Notes under the pieces: model-generated | Database searches by the model: none | What the model was told of the DNA's origin: nothing | The model's input: only the letters and a program-made list of their open reading frames with translations | Made by a program: the position numbers and the translations under genes | Part shown: positions 1 through 8,509 of the stretch, one piece after another | Numbering within the stretch: position 1 is the stretch's first letter | Layout: each line of letters begins with the position of its first letter | Source: Pseudacidovorax sp. NFM-22 | GTDB taxonomy: Bacteria; Pseudomonadota; Gammaproteobacteria; Burkholderiales; Burkholderiaceae_C | NCBI RefSeq assembly: GCF_021401245.1 | Contig: NZ_JACBFY010000003.1 | Coordinates: 1 to 64,000, forward strand | Direction: 5' to 3' | DNA: 64,000 nt

Positions 1-152
1 CCTTTTTGTCCGCGTCATTTACATCCATCACGTTTGTGTGCTCCACGAGTAACAACGGTCGCCCTGAGAAAGTTGGTAGCTATTAGGATTTAAAGGAACC
101 TTTTTGTCCAAGGCAGGTTCCGGCGGGCGGCGCACGCGGGGCCCGTGCTGCG

Positions 153-1295
153 ATGGACGGGGGGCGGGAGGGGGTCAGCCGGCCTGCTGGTGGGGTGACG
201 GCGGACGGCCTGTACGGGGGGCCGGGGGCGCCGCTGGTGCGGCACCTGCAGCGGCTGGAGCAGGAGCTGCGGGCCGTGCTGGAGACGGTGCAGGCCTGCC
301 GCCAGATTTTTGATGCGCCGCGGGAGGCCGAGCCGGCTGAGCGAGCCGTGCCTGCAGCCTCCAGTGCGTCGACTGCGGCCTGTGGTCGGGTCACGTCCTT
401 CGCGGCGTCTGCGTCTCTTCCGGCCGCACCCTTTTCGTCGTCGGCCCTTTCTTCCCCGACTCTTTTCTCCCCGCTGTCGTCCCTGCTGGCCTCGCCGGCG
501 GCTGCGAACGACCGGGGCGCGTGCGCTTCGAGCGCATCCGACTTCCTCTCTTCGGCGAGCGCCGCCTCCGGCAGCGGTGGTGCTGGCGGCGTGCTGCCGC
601 GCATCGACGGGGCGCTGGGCGAGACGGGGTGGTCGCTGCTGCGCGACGGATGGGTGCTGGTGGCGCCGGATGGATTCCGGCTGAGGCTGAACCTGTGCGA
701 GCGGGCGATCCTGAGCGCGATGGTGTGCGCGCCGCAGCACGCGCTGTCACTGGGTGGGCTGATCGAGCTGCTGACGCAGACGCGGGCGAACTTCGGGCAG
801 AAGCCGCTGGCCACCAGCAGCATGCGCATGATCCTGATGCGGCTGATGAAGAAGCTCGAGCGCTCGGGCGCGCCGTGTCCGATCCTGTCGGTGCATGGCT
901 GGGGCTACCGGCTGAGGGTGGGTGACGAGCCGGCGGGCGGGCGTGGGCAGATGGTGCAGGTGGGCCGGACGGCTGCTACTGCTACTGCTGCTGCCCGCGT
1001 TGCTGGCATGCCCATGTCGGCAGCCCGCACGCCGTCCATGCTGGGCTCCATTGCACTGACGCCGGCCTCGTCCTTTGGCGAGCCGATGACCCCGTCCACC
1101 CCATCTTCCATCGCGCCGTCCTTTGCGGACGCCTTTGCTGTCCCTGCCAGCGCCGCGGCTGCTGCAGGTGCTGCCGCTGCCTCGCGTACGCCGGCGCAGC
1201 CGACCTCCCCGATGCCTGTTCCTGCTGCCCGACACGGCGCGTCGTCCGTGCGTGCGGGCGTTGCGCAGCGGGCCTCCGGAGCGCTTGGCGGGTGA
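153..1295 (+). CDS. Winged-helix DNA-binding domain protein with low-complexity arms
   Basis: A 380-residue protein. Residues about 165-265 look like an OmpR/PhoB-type winged helix: a short strand pair (DGWVLVAPDGFRLRL), a helix pair around LCERAILSAMV, a recognition-helix-like stretch (SSMRMILMRLMKKLE) and a terminal wing ending in SVHGWGYRLRVG, much like the SVHGRGYRL end of response regulators. No receiver domain is visible; the N-terminal 160 residues are Ser/Ala/Pro-rich with one short possible coiled coil (LVRHLQRLEQELRAVLE). The C-terminal 115 residues are again Ala/Ser/Pro-rich. The start at 153 is the first ATG in frame but has no strong ribosome binding site. The fold assignment is inference from pattern; target and signal are unknown. 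It could be a stand-alone regulator acting on the severed secreted-protein gene just downstream. Confidence 0.6.
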   Translation: MDGGREGVSRPAGGVTADGLYGGPGAPLVRHLQRLEQELRAVLETVQACRQIFDAPREAEPAERAVPAASSASTAACGRVTSFAASASLPAAPFSSSALSSPTLFSPLSSLLASPAAANDRGACASSASDFLSSASAASGSGGAGGVLPRIDGALGETGWSLLRDGWVLVAPDGFRLRLNLCERAILSAMVCAPQHALSLGGLIELLTQTRANFGQKPLATSSMRMILMRLMKKLERSGAPCPILSVHGWGYRLRVGDEPAGGRGQMVQVGRTAATATAAARVAGMPMSAARTPSMLGSIALTPASSFGEPMTPSTPSSIAPSFADAFAVPASAAAAAGAAAASRTPAQPTSPMPVPAARHGASSVRAGVAQRASGALGG

Positions 1296-1431
1296 CGCGC
1301 CGATGCGTACCTGTGCCTGTGCGCCGCGTGCGGCGGCCGCCCCTGTGATTTTGAGCGGCGCCCCTGCGAGGGCGCCGGCGTGTTCGACCCTGTCCTGTAG
1401 CAGCCCTGAAGACCTGAAAGAGGTGAAGACC

Positions 1432-1528
1432 ATGAAACACCGCCTGATGAATCCCTTGATGAACGTGCGCCTGATCGCGCCGGCCTTGCTGAGCGTGGTG
1501 CTGGCCGTGCCACCACTGGCGGCTGGGG
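1432..1528 (+). pseudogene. 5' stub of a secreted-protein gene (signal peptide only)
   Basis: An AGAGG motif 8-12 bases upstream precedes an ATG that opens a classic Sec signal peptide: basic start (MKHRLMNPLMNVRL), a hydrophobic core (IAPALLSVVLAV) and a cleavage-like PPLAA. After about 31 codons the frame runs into sequence that reads as the antisense of a LysR gene, so the mature protein is missing. The frame stays open to 2127 only by chance on the antisense of a GC-rich gene. The simplest reading is that a deletion or rearrangement fused this gene start to the 3' end of the neighbouring LysR gene. The original product cannot be named. Confidence 0.55.
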
Positions 1529-2121
1529 ATGTCCTGCGTGGGCATCGCCCAGGACCAAGCCATCAGGTCGGCGGCGCTTGGCGCCTGGCCGCCGGCCAGC
1601 GGATGGCCGGCACGCACGGCAGGGCCGACCACGTCGTCCACCAGCGGCACGGTGCGCAGGTCGGACTCGGGCGGCAGCAGCCCCAGCAGCAGGTCGATGC
1701 GGCCTTCGCGCAGCTCGCGCCGCATGCCGATGTTGGTGCCCAGCAGCACCTCGAACTGGATGCCGCTCTGCGAAAGCAACTGTGCGCAGATCTGCGGCAG
1801 CACATGCGCCGCCGTGCTCAGGCCGCTGCCGATGCGCACATGGCCCGTCGCGCCTGTCGAGAAGTCGCGCAGCTCCTGCTGAACCTGGCTGGCATGCTGG
1901 AGCAGCGGCCGGGCGCGCTCCAGCAGCAACAGGCCCGAGGGCGTCAGTGCCACGCCCTGGGCATCGCGCTCGATCAGCCGCTCGCCCACCGCCGACTCGA
2001 GGCGGCGGATGCATTTGGTGATGGCCGGTTGGCTGCGGCCGAGCACTTCGGCGGCGCGGCTGACGTTGCCCAAAGTCGCCACCGTTTCGAAGAACTTGAG
2101 GTCGCGCAGGTTGTAGTCCAT
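1520..2121 (-). pseudogene. LysR-family regulator, truncated at the 3' end
   Basis: Starting at MDYNLRDLKFFETVA (ATG at 2121), the first 200 residues are a textbook LysR protein: helix-turn-helix at residues about 10-60 (NVSRAAEVLGRSQPAITK) and the first half of the co-inducer domain (HVRIGSGL..., REGRIDLLLGLLPPESD). Homology stops after about AMPTQDIPSR near base 1520, where a full LysR would continue for another 90-100 residues. The frame stays open to 982 but that tail is Arg/His/Gln-rich and reads as the antisense of the upstream gene. The effector-binding domain is therefore cut in half, and the protein is probably not inducible. It diverges from the aldolase-Bug-Bug-amidohydrolase operon at 2214, which it presumably once controlled. 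Confidence 0.7.
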
Positions 2122-2213
2122 GAATAAAGGATATGACGCCCGCACCATTAGCGATTGGACCGGTCGCCGATGACGCAGGACGATGCCGCTCTTTTCAGCA
2201 GCGAGGGCATCTC

Positions 2214-3002
2214 ATGCAGGTTCAGGATGGCAAGGTCCAGGTCGCTTCGATGCGCGGCCGGTGTTCGGAGGCGGAATGGCAGGCCCGGGTCGATCTGGCC
2301 GCCTGCTACCGCCTGATCGACCTTTACGGCATGGCCGACATGATGGCCAACCACATCTCCATGCGCGTGCCGGGCGAGGAGGCCTTCCTCATCAACCCCT
2401 ACGGCATGATGTACGAGGAGATCACGGCCTCCTGCCTGATCAAGGTGGACCACGCCGGCACCATCCTGGCCACGCCCGACTTCGGCGCGCTGGGCTACGG
2501 CATCAACAAGGCCGGCTACGTGATCCACAGCGCCGTGCACGAGGCGCGGCCCGAGGTCGCCTGCGTGATCCACACGCACAGCTGGGCCTCGATGGCGGTC
2601 TCCGCGCTCGACTGCGGCCTGCTGCCCATCACACAGACCGCCATGCGCTTCCTCAAGGTCGGCTACCACGAGTACCAGGGCGTGGTGCTCGACACCAAGG
2701 AGCAGGCCTCGCTGATCGAGGACCTGGGCCAGGGCGAGGCCCTGATCCTGCGCAACCACGGTGTGCTGACGGTGGGCCGCACGGTGGGCGAGGCCTTCAA
2801 CTGGATGCACCGGCTCGAACTCGCCTGCCGCGCCCAGCTGGGTGCGATGGCCTGCGGCGTGCCGCTGCGGCCCGTGCCTGCGCCGGTGCTGGAAGAGACC
2901 TGGAACCAGTACCAGCCTGGCACCCGCCGGCCCTACGGCCTGATGGAGTGGCCCGCCCTGCGACGCAAGCTCGACCGGCTGGACCCGAGCTACGCGCTCT
3001 GA
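2214..3002 (+). CDS. Class II aldolase/adducin family protein
   Basis: A 262-residue protein of the class II aldolase/adducin family, zinc enzymes such as fuculose-phosphate aldolase and several decarboxylases. It keeps family signatures: the substrate loop MANHISMRVPG, the metal-binding HTHSWASMA pair of histidines, and the later ILRNHGVLTVGRTVGEAF block carrying the third histidine. The chosen ATG at 2214 has GCGAGGGC seven bases upstream; upstream codons in the open frame lack family similarity. The gene begins a four-gene plus-strand operon with two Bug proteins and an amidohydrolase, divergent from the truncated LysR gene. Substrate is not evident; many adducin-like proteins next to Bug genes act on hydroxy or keto acids, so that is inference only. 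Confidence 0.85.
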   Translation: MQVQDGKVQVASMRGRCSEAEWQARVDLAACYRLIDLYGMADMMANHISMRVPGEEAFLINPYGMMYEEITASCLIKVDHAGTILATPDFGALGYGINKAGYVIHSAVHEARPEVACVIHTHSWASMAVSALDCGLLPITQTAMRFLKVGYHEYQGVVLDTKEQASLIEDLGQGEALILRNHGVLTVGRTVGEAFNWMHRLELACRAQLGAMACGVPLRPVPAPVLEETWNQYQPGTRRPYGLMEWPALRRKLDRLDPSYAL

Positions 3003-3040
3003 CGATCCGGAAGAACAACCACGACATTGGAGACATCGCG

Positions 3041-4018
3041 ATGAATCCCCTCACTCTTTCGCAGCTGGGCCGCCGCCTGCTGGCCGGCGCTGCAGCGCTG
3101 ACCCTGTCCGCCGGCGCGCTGGCGCAGGCCTACCCCACCAAACCCGTGAAGGTGATCGTGGCCTTCACGGCTGGCGGCACCACGGACATCCTGGCCCGCG
3201 CAACGGCGCAGAAGCTCACTGAGAAGCTGGGCCAGCCCTTCGTCATCGACAACAAGCCGGGGGCGGGCGGCAACATCGGCACCGAGATGGCGGTGCGTGC
3301 CGCGCCGGACGGCTACACGCTGATCGTCAACTCGGTCGGGCCGATGACGGTCAACCAGACCCTCTACAAGAACCTGCCCTACGACCCGCTCAAGGACCTC
3401 GTGCCGGTGGTGCAGATCGCCGACGTGCCCAATGTGCTGGTCGTGCATCCCAGCGTGCCGGCCCAGGACCTGGCGCAGTTCATCGCCTATGCCAAGGCCA
3501 ACCCGGGCAAGCTCTCCTATGGCTCGACCGGCGTGGGCACGTCCTCGCACCTGTCGAGCTTCATGCTGAGCCAGCGCGGCGGTGTGGAGACCGTGCACGT
3601 GCCCTACAAGGGTGCCAATGCGCTCACCGACCTCCTGGCGGGGCGGCTGCAGTTCATGTTCGCCACCGCGCCCACGGTGATCCAGCACATCCGCGCGGGC
3701 AAGCTGCGGGCGCTGGCCGTCTCCGGCGACCAGCCCTCGCGCTCGCTGCCCGGCGTGCCGACGGTGGCCGAGAAGGGCTTCCCGGGCTTCTCGGCCAGTT
3801 CCTGGTTCGGCTTCTTCGCCCCGAAGGGCACGCCGGACTCCGTCATCCGGCTGATCAACAAGACCGTGAACGACGCGCTGCCTTCGCTGGAGGAACAGCT
3901 GGTGCGCGAAGGGGCCGAGCCCGCGGGCGGCACGCCGGAGCGATTCGGCGCCTTCGCGCAGCGCGAGCACGAGAAGTGGAAGGCCATCGTGCGCGACTCC
4001 GGCGCTACCGCGGAGTGA
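3041..4018 (+). CDS. Bug/TctC-type periplasmic substrate-binding protein (1)
   Basis: A 325-residue tripartite tricarboxylate transporter receptor-like protein. A Sec signal peptide (RRLLAGAAALTLSAGALAQA) precedes the conserved YPTKPVKVIVAFTAGGTTD opening. Other family marks are NKPGAGGNIGTEMAVRAAPD, the VPYKGANALTDLLAGRLQFMF ligand loop and VPTVAEKGFPGF. It would bind a small carboxylate in the periplasm. A GGAGACA motif lies upstream of the ATG at 3041. It follows the aldolase-like gene by 38 bases and is followed by a second Bug gene, so the pair are probably co-transcribed. No TctA/TctB membrane genes are nearby; the partner permease must lie elsewhere, or the protein may act in sensing. 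Confidence 0.93.
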   Translation: MNPLTLSQLGRRLLAGAAALTLSAGALAQAYPTKPVKVIVAFTAGGTTDILARATAQKLTEKLGQPFVIDNKPGAGGNIGTEMAVRAAPDGYTLIVNSVGPMTVNQTLYKNLPYDPLKDLVPVVQIADVPNVLVVHPSVPAQDLAQFIAYAKANPGKLSYGSTGVGTSSHLSSFMLSQRGGVETVHVPYKGANALTDLLAGRLQFMFATAPTVIQHIRAGKLRALAVSGDQPSRSLPGVPTVAEKGFPGFSASSWFGFFAPKGTPDSVIRLINKTVNDALPSLEEQLVREGAEPAGGTPERFGAFAQREHEKWKAIVRDSGATAE

Positions 4019-4086
4019 GCGTGCGTCTCGGGCGGCTCCCTCCGGGCCGCGCTAAGCCCTTCCACGACAAGACAGAAGACATCCGC

Positions 4087-5061
4087 ATGAGCCTTCTCGC
4101 ACGCCTCGCCCGGGGCCTCCTGGTGAGCGTCCTCGGTGGCGCCTTCCTCGCCGCCCACGCCGAATACCCCGACCGGCCCCTGCGCCTCGTGGTGCCGTTC
4201 ACGCCGGGCGGCAACATCGACGCCACCGCGCGGATCGTGGCCCAGGGCCTGTCCGAGCAACTGGGGCAACCTGTGGTGGTCGACCACCGGGCCGGTGCCG
4301 GCGGGGTGCTGGGATCGGAGCTGGTGGCCCGCGGCCCGGCCGATGGCTACACCCTGCTGCTGGGTTCGTCCGGTGCGCTGGCCACGTCCAAGGCCCTGAA
4401 TCCGGAGATCAAGCTCGATCCGGCCAAGGACCTGGTGGCCGCTTCGCCCATCGCGCGTGCGCCGCTGCTGCTGGTGCTCGATCCGTCGCTGCCCGTGAAG
4501 ACCGTCGCGGACTTCATGGCGCATGCCAAGGCCCATCCCGGCAAGGTGACGGTGGCCTCGTCGGGCAGCGGCACGGCGGCCCATCTCACCGCGGAGCTCT
4601 TCCAGATCCAGGCGGGCGTCAAGCTGCTGCATGTGCCCTACAAGGGCAGCGCGCCAGCCATCGCCGACCTGCTGGGGGGGCAGGTCGATTCGAGCTTCGA
4701 CCAGTTGGCCTCGACGCTGCAGCAGATCCGCGCCGGCAAGCTGCGCGCGATCGGTGTGACCACGGCCCGACGGTCGTCCATCGTGCCGGACATTCCGACG
4801 CTGGCCGAATCCGGCCTGCCCGGCTTCGAGGCCAGCACCACCGCCGGGCTGATGGTTCCCGCGGGCACGCCAGCGCCGGTGATCGCCCGATTGCAGGCCG
4901 CCATGGCGAAGCTGCTGCAGGCGCCGGAGATCCGCCAGAAATTCGAGGCCCTGGGCTCCGACGTCGTGACGGGCAGCGGGGCCGATTTCGACGCGCTGCT
5001 GCGCTCGGAGATCGACAAATGGTCGCGCGTGGTCAAGGAAGCCGGAGTGCAGGTCCGATGA
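4087..5061 (+). CDS. Bug/TctC-type periplasmic substrate-binding protein (2)
   Basis: A 324-residue Bug protein with a signal peptide ending near FLAAHA, then YPDRPLRLVVPFTPGGNID, the family opening. The GAGGVLGSELVARGPADGY and HVPYKGSAPAIADLLGGQVD blocks are intact, as is PTLAESGLPGFE. It lies 68 bases downstream of the first Bug gene, and its stop codon overlaps the ATG of the amidohydrolase gene (ATGA), so it is translationally coupled to it. Two different Bug proteins in one operon suggests two related ligands, or one ligand and its hydrolysis product; this is inference. Confidence 0.93.
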   Translation: MSLLARLARGLLVSVLGGAFLAAHAEYPDRPLRLVVPFTPGGNIDATARIVAQGLSEQLGQPVVVDHRAGAGGVLGSELVARGPADGYTLLLGSSGALATSKALNPEIKLDPAKDLVAASPIARAPLLLVLDPSLPVKTVADFMAHAKAHPGKVTVASSGSGTAAHLTAELFQIQAGVKLLHVPYKGSAPAIADLLGGQVDSSFDQLASTLQQIRAGKLRAIGVTTARRSSIVPDIPTLAESGLPGFEASTTAGLMVPAGTPAPVIARLQAAMAKLLQAPEIRQKFEALGSDVVTGSGADFDALLRSEIDKWSRVVKEAGVQVR

Positions 5062-5972
5062 CGACACCCTTGCCGCAATCGGCGACGCTCCGCGCGCCGC
5101 CCTTGTGCCTGGCGCCGATGCCGGCCCTGCGCGCGCCGTGGAATCGTCTGCCGCCGGGCGCCACCGACTGCCATTGCCATGTCTTCGAGGACCCGGTCCG
5201 CCATCCGTGGGGCGCCGAGCGCTCGTACACACCGCGCCTCGCGGACCGTCATGCCTACGCCGCCCTGTGCCGCAGCCTGGGCCTGGAGCGCACGGTGCAG
5301 GTCAGTGCCAGCGTCTACGGCGCAGACAACCGGCTCACGCTCGACCTCATCGCCGAGCTGGGCCAGGACCGGGCCCGCGGTGTGGCCGGCATTGCCGCGT
5401 CGACCACGCAGGCCGAACTGCATGCGCTGCATGACGGCGGCATGCGCGGGGTGCGCGTGTCGACGCTGGTGAAAGGCTATGGGGGCAGCGAGGCGATGGC
5501 AGGCATCGCCGCGCGCATCCAGCCGCTGGGCTGGCACCTTCAGCTGCATTTCGAACACGCGGCGGAGATCGCTGCGCTGGAAGCATCGTTGCTGCGCCTG
5601 CCCGTGCCGCTGGTGTTCGATCACCTGGGCTGCGTGCGCGGCAGCGAGGGCGTGGATCACGCCGGCTTCCAGGCGATGCTGCGCATCCTGCAGCGGCGCG
5701 ACGACTGCTGGGTCAAGGTCTCCAGCTGGTATCGCCGGTCGGATGCGGTGCCCGGATGCGAGGACATGCGCCCGCTGGTCCAGGCCCTGGTCGATACCCG
5801 TCCGGATCGGCTCGTCTTCGGCACCAACTGGCCGCACCCGGCGCTGTTCGCGCCGGCGCAGGTGCCGGTCGATGCGGACCTGGTGGACCAGTTCTGCGAC
5901 TGGGTGCCGGACGCGCAGGTGCGCCGGGCGATCCTGGTCGACAACCCGGCGTGGCTCTACGGCTTCGCGTGA
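5058..5972 (+). CDS. Amidohydrolase of the PDC-lactonase-like family (COG3618)
   Basis: A 304-residue TIM-barrel amidohydrolase like 2-pyrone-4,6-dicarboxylate lactonase. The metal-binding HxH sits at residues 39-41 (TDCHCHVFED), with further histidines in LQLHFEH and VFDHLGC and a terminal FGTNWPHP that replaces the usual GSDWPHP, so the last acidic ligand is Asn here. The family hydrolyses lactone or pyrone rings in aromatic-acid pathways. The ATG at 5058 overlaps the stop of the preceding Bug gene. The downstream gene is convergent only nine bases away. The operon therefore pairs two acid-binding proteins with an aldolase-like enzyme and a lactonase-like enzyme; substrate unknown. Confidence 0.82.
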   Translation: MTTPLPQSATLRAPPLCLAPMPALRAPWNRLPPGATDCHCHVFEDPVRHPWGAERSYTPRLADRHAYAALCRSLGLERTVQVSASVYGADNRLTLDLIAELGQDRARGVAGIAASTTQAELHALHDGGMRGVRVSTLVKGYGGSEAMAGIAARIQPLGWHLQLHFEHAAEIAALEASLLRLPVPLVFDHLGCVRGSEGVDHAGFQAMLRILQRRDDCWVKVSSWYRRSDAVPGCEDMRPLVQALVDTRPDRLVFGTNWPHPALFAPAQVPVDADLVDQFCDWVPDAQVRRAILVDNPAWLYGFA

Positions 5973-5981
5973 TCGCCCGTC

Positions 5982-7040
5982 TCAGGCGCTCCACACCACC
6001 TGGGTGGCCCTCGCGCATTCGTTCATCACGGTCAGGGCGCGCACGACGTTGTCCGTACCCATGACGAAGGGGTTGCGGGCGGCGCCGCCCTGCTGGCGGG
6101 CCTGCAGTTTGTTCACCGCCTCGTCGAAGATGTCGTGGTTGGAGATGAACACGTCCACGCCCTGGGCCTTCACCAGGCTGCGCACACGTTCCGTCTGGTC
6201 GATGTAGGCCTGCAGGCGCTGCATGCGGTCGGGGCTCTTCTGGAAGTTGAAGGCGGTGCCGCCCCACAGCAGCGCGCGGTGGCGGCGCGTGCCTTCGCGC
6301 ACGTCGAACAGCAGCGAGACGGTGCCCATGGTGTGGCCCGGGGTGAGCAGCACGTCGACTTTGGTGTCGCCCCAGGTCAGCGTCTCGCCTTCCTTGAGCA
6401 CCAGGTCGCGCTTGGGCGGGCGGCCCCAGTCGGGCCGGTCGAACTCGAGCTTGGTCTCGGTCATCGTCCAGTCCGCCTCGCTCATGGCGGCCCGTGCGCC
6501 CGAAAGGGACTTCAGATGGGCGAAGCCGCCGTAGTGGTCGCCGTGGCCGTGCGTGATCAGCACGGCGCGGATCGTCGCCGGGTCCTGGCCCAGCTTGCGC
6601 AGGCCCGCGGCCACCAGCGTCCGTGCTTCGTCGTCGTTGTCCATGGCGTCGATCACGACCAGGCCTTCCGACGTGGTGATGCCCCAGGCGCTCACCCACT
6701 TGTTGCCGACGAAGCCCAGGTTGTCGAAGGCCCAGCCCGGCGCGGGTGCGGGCATCGCCATCAGCGCGTCGGGCGACACCGGCGGTGCGCTCGGCGTGGG
6801 CGCGATGCCGTCGCCCAGGCGCATGTAGGCGAGCAGGTCGGTGCCCGCGGCGCGGCGAGCCGCGTCCAGGTGGGCCTGGGCCGCGGCCGGCAGCGGACCC
6901 TTGGTCTGAGCACCGGCCAGGGGCAGCGCGCAGCAGAGGCAGCCGGCGGCCAGCAGGCGACGCCGGCTCAGCGCCGCACCCTCGGGCAGGGACGGCGTAT
7001 CGGCGGCGGAGCGCAGGAAGTTGAACAACGACGATGCCAT
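5982..7040 (-). CDS. Exported metallo-beta-lactamase-fold hydrolase
   Basis: A 352-residue MBL-fold protein, last gene of the minus-strand meta-cleavage operon. Residues about 25-45 (SRRRLLAAGCLCCALPLAG) resemble a Tat/lipoprotein-style export signal. The metal site is intact: HGHGDH at 164-169, His236 in TPGHTMG and His302 in ISNHD. The length and layout fit subclass B3-like hydrolases that act on beta-lactams, lactones or thioesters. An AGGAG lies just before the ATG, 11 bases after the upstream aldehyde dehydrogenase stop. Location in an aromatic catabolic operon makes lactone hydrolysis more likely than antibiotic resistance, but the sequence does not decide this. Confidence 0.85.
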   Translation of the reverse strand: MASSLFNFLRSAADTPSLPEGAALSRRRLLAAGCLCCALPLAGAQTKGPLPAAAQAHLDAARRAAGTDLLAYMRLGDGIAPTPSAPPVSPDALMAMPAPAPGWAFDNLGFVGNKWVSAWGITTSEGLVVIDAMDNDDEARTLVAAGLRKLGQDPATIRAVLITHGHGDHYGGFAHLKSLSGARAAMSEADWTMTETKLEFDRPDWGRPPKRDLVLKEGETLTWGDTKVDVLLTPGHTMGTVSLLFDVREGTRRHRALLWGGTAFNFQKSPDRMQRLQAYIDQTERVRSLVKAQGVDVFISNHDIFDEAVNKLQARQQGGAARNPFVMGTDNVVRALTVMNECARATQVVWSA

Positions 7041-7051
7041 GGGCGATCTCC

Positions 7052-8509
7052 TCAGGGTTGCACGTAGGCGGTCTTGACGGTGGTGTAGAACTCGGCGGCG
7101 TAGCGGCCTTGTTCACGCGGGCCGTGGCTCGACGCCTTGCGGCCGCCGAAGGGCACGTGCGGGTCCACGCCAGCCGTCGGTGCGTTGACCATCACCATGC
7201 CGGCCTGCAGCTGGCGCTTGAAGCGTGCCGCCTGCTTCAGCGAGGTCGTGCACACGCCCGAGGACAGGCCGAAGGCCGTGTCGTTGGCGACCGCCAGGGC
7301 TTCATCGGCATCGCGCACGCGGATGACCGTGGCCACCGGGCCGAAGATCTCCTCGCGGTTGATGCGCATGGCGTTGGTGGTCTCGGTGAACAGGGCCGGC
7401 TGCAGATAGAAGCCCGGCTTGCCGTCGACCTGGGGCAGGGCGTCGCCGCCGGCCACCAGACGTCCGCCTTCCTCGCGGCCGATGCGGATGTAGTCCAGGT
7501 CCTGTTCCAGCTGCTTGGCATCGACGACGGGGCCGATCACGGTACCGGGTGCGCGCGCATCGCCCACGGCCAGGCCACGCATGCGTTCGACCATGGCGGC
7601 CACGAAGCGGTCGTGGATGCCTTCGGTGACGACGAGGCGGGAGGATGCGGTGCAGCGCTGGCCCGTCGAATAGAAGGCGCCATTGATGGCGCAGGACACG
7701 GCGACCTCCAGGTCGGCATCGTCGAGCACGACCATCGGGTTCTTTCCGCCCATTTCGAGCTGGAACTTGGCCATCGCGCCGGGGCGCGACACGCAGGCCT
7801 GCGCCACCTTGCGGCCGGTGGCTTCCGAGCCGGTGAAGGTGACCGCCGAGACGCGCGGGTCTTCGAGCAGGGTGTCGCCGATCTCGCGGCCCCGGCCCAT
7901 CACGAGGTTGAAGGTGCCGGCCGGCAGGCCGCAGCGGCTGAGGATCTCGGCCAGCGCCCAGGCACTGCCCGGCACCAGGTCCGCCGGCTTGAACACCACG
8001 GCATTGCCGTAGGCCAGCGCCGGTGCGATCTTCCAGGCCGGGATGGCGATCGGGAAATTCCACGGCGTGATGATGCTCACCACGCCCACCGGCTCGCGCG
8101 TGATCTCCACGCTCATGCCCTGGCGGGTGGAGGGCAACAGCTCGCCGCCGACGCGCAGGGCCTCGCCCGCGAAGAACTTGAAGATCTGCGCGGCGCGCAC
8201 CACTTCGCCCACCGCGTCGGGCAGGGCCTTGCCTTCCTCGCGCGCGAGCAGTTCGGCCAGCTCGGCCTTGCGGGACTGGATCTCGCTGCCGGCCTGGTCG
8301 AGCGCATCCGCGCGTTGCTGCGGCGACAGTGCGGCGCACGCAGGCTGGGCCGCCTGCGCTGCAGCGATGGCGGCCTCGGCGTCGGCGCGGCTGGCGCGGG
8401 CGTACAGGCCGACCACGTCACGCGTGTCCGACGGGTTGATATTGGGCGCGGCGTCCTGGCCTTCGGTCCATTCGCCGCCGATGTAGTTGCCGTGGGTCTT
8501 GGTGGTCAT
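7052..8509 (-). CDS. NAD(P)-dependent aldehyde dehydrogenase, semialdehyde type
   Basis: A 485-residue aldehyde dehydrogenase. Catalytic residues are visible: Asn151 in TPWNFP, Lys174 in VFKPAD, Glu252 in LEMGGKN and Cys286 in GQRCTASSR. The GQRCTASSR context is typical of alpha-ketoglutaric-semialdehyde and succinate-semialdehyde dehydrogenases. Its start codon overlaps the stop of the ketopantoate-reductase-like gene (ATGA). In this operon a natural role is oxidation of succinate semialdehyde released by the HpaI aldolase to succinate, which is inference from context. Confidence 0.9.
   Translation of the reverse strand: MTTKTHGNYIGGEWTEGQDAAPNINPSDTRDVVGLYARASRADAEAAIAAAQAAQPACAALSPQQRADALDQAGSEIQSRKAELAELLAREEGKALPDAVGEVVRAAQIFKFFAGEALRVGGELLPSTRQGMSVEITREPVGVVSIITPWNFPIAIPAWKIAPALAYGNAVVFKPADLVPGSAWALAEILSRCGLPAGTFNLVMGRGREIGDTLLEDPRVSAVTFTGSEATGRKVAQACVSRPGAMAKFQLEMGGKNPMVVLDDADLEVAVSCAINGAFYSTGQRCTASSRLVVTEGIHDRFVAAMVERMRGLAVGDARAPGTVIGPVVDAKQLEQDLDYIRIGREEGGRLVAGGDALPQVDGKPGFYLQPALFTETTNAMRINREEIFGPVATVIRVRDADEALAVANDTAFGLSSGVCTTSLKQAARFKRQLQAGMVMVNAPTAGVDPHVPFGGRKASSHGPREQGRYAAEFYTTVKTAYVQP

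Noticed and set aside
982-1519. Continuation of the LysR frame on the minus strand to 982
   Set aside because: The added residues are Arg/His/Gln-rich antisense sequence of the upstream gene, not a LysR effector domain.
1123-2127. A 334-codon open frame on the plus strand spanning the signal peptide and the LysR region
   Set aside because: Only the first part from 1432 looks protein-like; the rest is the antisense of the LysR gene and has no family resemblance.
2151-2167. GCGA...TCGC symmetry around GACCGGTC as an operator
   Set aside because: The arms are only four bases and the setting is GC-rich, so chance is likely.
5982-7040. The MBL-fold protein as a beta-lactam resistance gene
   Set aside because: It is the last gene of an aromatic catabolic operon; the fold alone does not show beta-lactamase activity.
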